From the NCBI GenBank assembly GCA_903868295.1, contig CAIPUQ010000031.1:1-14156 (forward strand): a stretch of DNA of 14,156 bases. The letters are read 5' to 3'. Each line of letters begins with the position of its first letter. The first letter of the stretch is position 1. Shown piece by piece: positions 13,508 to 14,156 of the stretch. The notes under the pieces were generated by a model. That model had not been told where the DNA came from. It searched no databases and saw nothing but the letters and a program-made list of their open reading frames with translations. Source of the stretch: an uncultured Roseiflexaceae bacterium. GTDB taxonomy: Bacteria > Chloroflexota > Chloroflexia > Chloroflexales > Roseiflexaceae. Made by a program: the position numbers and the translations under genes.

Positions 13508-14156
13508 TCACACCCCCATCACCGTCAGCAATATCGTCAGTGTCACGACGCTGAGGAGCGTCGTAATCACGACGGTGCCAGCAACAAACTTGGGGCGCGC
13601 GTTGAACTCGAGCGAATATAACACCATGTTGACCGCAGTGGGCATACTTGCTTGCAACACAACGACGTTGGTCGCCAACGCATCCAGCTGCAGAGCAACT
13701 GCCACACCGTAGGCAATCAGCGGGCTGGCAAACAGACGGATAATCACAGCGATACTCGTCAGCGGCACATCCTCGATGACCGTCTCTTGTGCGAGTTGCA
13801 TGCCCAACAGCATCAGCAACAGCGGGAGCGTCGCCTGTGAGATCAGATCAATACCATGCAAGAACGAGCCGAGGACATTCGGCGTTTCAAACGACACCCC
13901 CAACCAACGTAATACCAGCGCGACACACACCGCATAGATGGGTGGCATTTTGAGGATCTGTTTGAACCCCGTACGCCAGTTCGAGTTGCCGGCTTGGGCA
14001 ATCGCGATCGTCAGTGTCTGCGCCATAATGGCCTGCGCGATGAAGTACAACAATGCACGGTCGAGCCCCGCCTGCCCAAACGCAAAGTTGGCAGTCGGCA
14101 ATCCATAATTGCCCGAGTTCATAAACATCGTTGTCAATAGGAGCGCTGCTGTTGAC
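13508..14156 (-). CDS. AEC-family (auxin efflux carrier-like) transporter, C-terminal part
   Basis: The gene runs off the right edge, so its start is missing; 215 residues are visible. They hold about six hydrophobic segments, as expected for the second half of a ten-helix AEC permease (bacterial relatives include MleP- and YfdV-like carriers). The signature LTTMFMNSGNYGLPTANFAFG, the NxGNxGLP motif at the discontinuous central helix, is present. ATLPLLLMLLGMQLA lies in the middle. ASMPTAVNMVLYSLEF fits the repeated motif of the last helices (PxxxNxxxxA). AEC proteins are secondary transporters, often for organic acids such as malate. Substrate is not predictable here. It is convergent with the RCC1-like gene and shares no operon with anything in the window. 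Confidence 0.88.
   Translation of the reverse strand, partial: STAALLLTTMFMNSGNYGLPTANFAFGQAGLDRALLYFIAQAIMAQTLTIAIAQAGNSNWRTGFKQILKMPPIYAVCVALVLRWLGVSFETPNVLGSFLHGIDLISQATLPLLLMLLGMQLAQETVIEDVPLTSIAVIIRLFASPLIAYGVAVALQLDALATNVVVLQASMPTAVNMVLYSLEFNARPKFVAGTVVITTLLSVVTLTILLTVMGV

Noticed and set aside
1..14156. Possible mobile element, CRISPR array, defence system or toxin-antitoxin pair.
   Set aside because: No transposase, integrase, cas, nuclease-effector or toxin-like gene is present apart from the housekeeping exonuclease VII, and there are no regularly spaced repeats in non-coding DNA.

Overview
The window is a piece of bacterial chromosome at moderate to high GC, packed with housekeeping genes. 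I infer Chloroflexota (class Chloroflexia or a relative). The basis is indirect: a fused MoaD-MoaE, a coiled-coil gene inside a his cluster, a secreted RCC1-type repeat protein with a Thr/Arg/Pro-rich tail, and a bacterial histone-deacetylase-like gene. No 16S rRNA or other definitive marker is present, so the phylum is not proven. I see no transposase, integrase, CRISPR array, tRNA or rRNA, and no gap between genes exceeds about 210 bases.

Layout. (1) 1-797, minus strand: an unrecognised 205-residue protein followed by the start of lspA, which runs off the left edge; the upstream stop codon lies inside the lspA Shine-Dalgarno. (2) 954-5925, plus strand: a tightly packed run of a deacetylase-family enzyme, hisH, hisA, a 369-residue coiled-coil protein, hisF and a fused molybdopterin synthase (MoaD-MoaE). 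The internal junctions are overlaps or gaps of 9 nt or less, so this looks like one operon. It ends at a strong hairpin at 5931-5968 that also serves the converging minus-strand operon. (3) 5980-7085, minus strand: cvpA, rsfS and a 59-residue membrane protein. (4) 7292-9157, minus strand: dnaK without grpE or dnaJ, with its own promoter region and terminator. (5) 9361-11728, plus strand: aroQ, then accB-xseA-xseB behind a near-ideal extended -10 promoter, ending in a terminator. (6) 11939-13417, plus strand: a secreted seven-repeat RCC1/BLIP-II-like protein with its own promoter and terminator. (7) 13508-14156, minus strand: the C-terminal part of an AEC-family transporter that runs off the right edge.

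How the genes work together. HisH and HisF form the glutaminase-cyclase pair (imidazole glycerol phosphate synthase), and HisA supplies their substrate. XseA and XseB are the two subunits of exonuclease VII. AccB is the biotin carrier of acetyl-CoA carboxylase, but accC is not beside it. RsfS silences ribosomes in starvation and DnaK handles stress folding.

I found no convincing new defence or mobile system. The most interesting items are the coiled-coil gene between hisA and hisF, the MoaD-MoaE fusion with an internal Gly-Gly, the deacetylase coupled to hisH, the RCC1 protein with exactly spaced cysteine pairs, the small glycine-rich membrane protein after rsfS, and the palindromes around the dnaK promoter.
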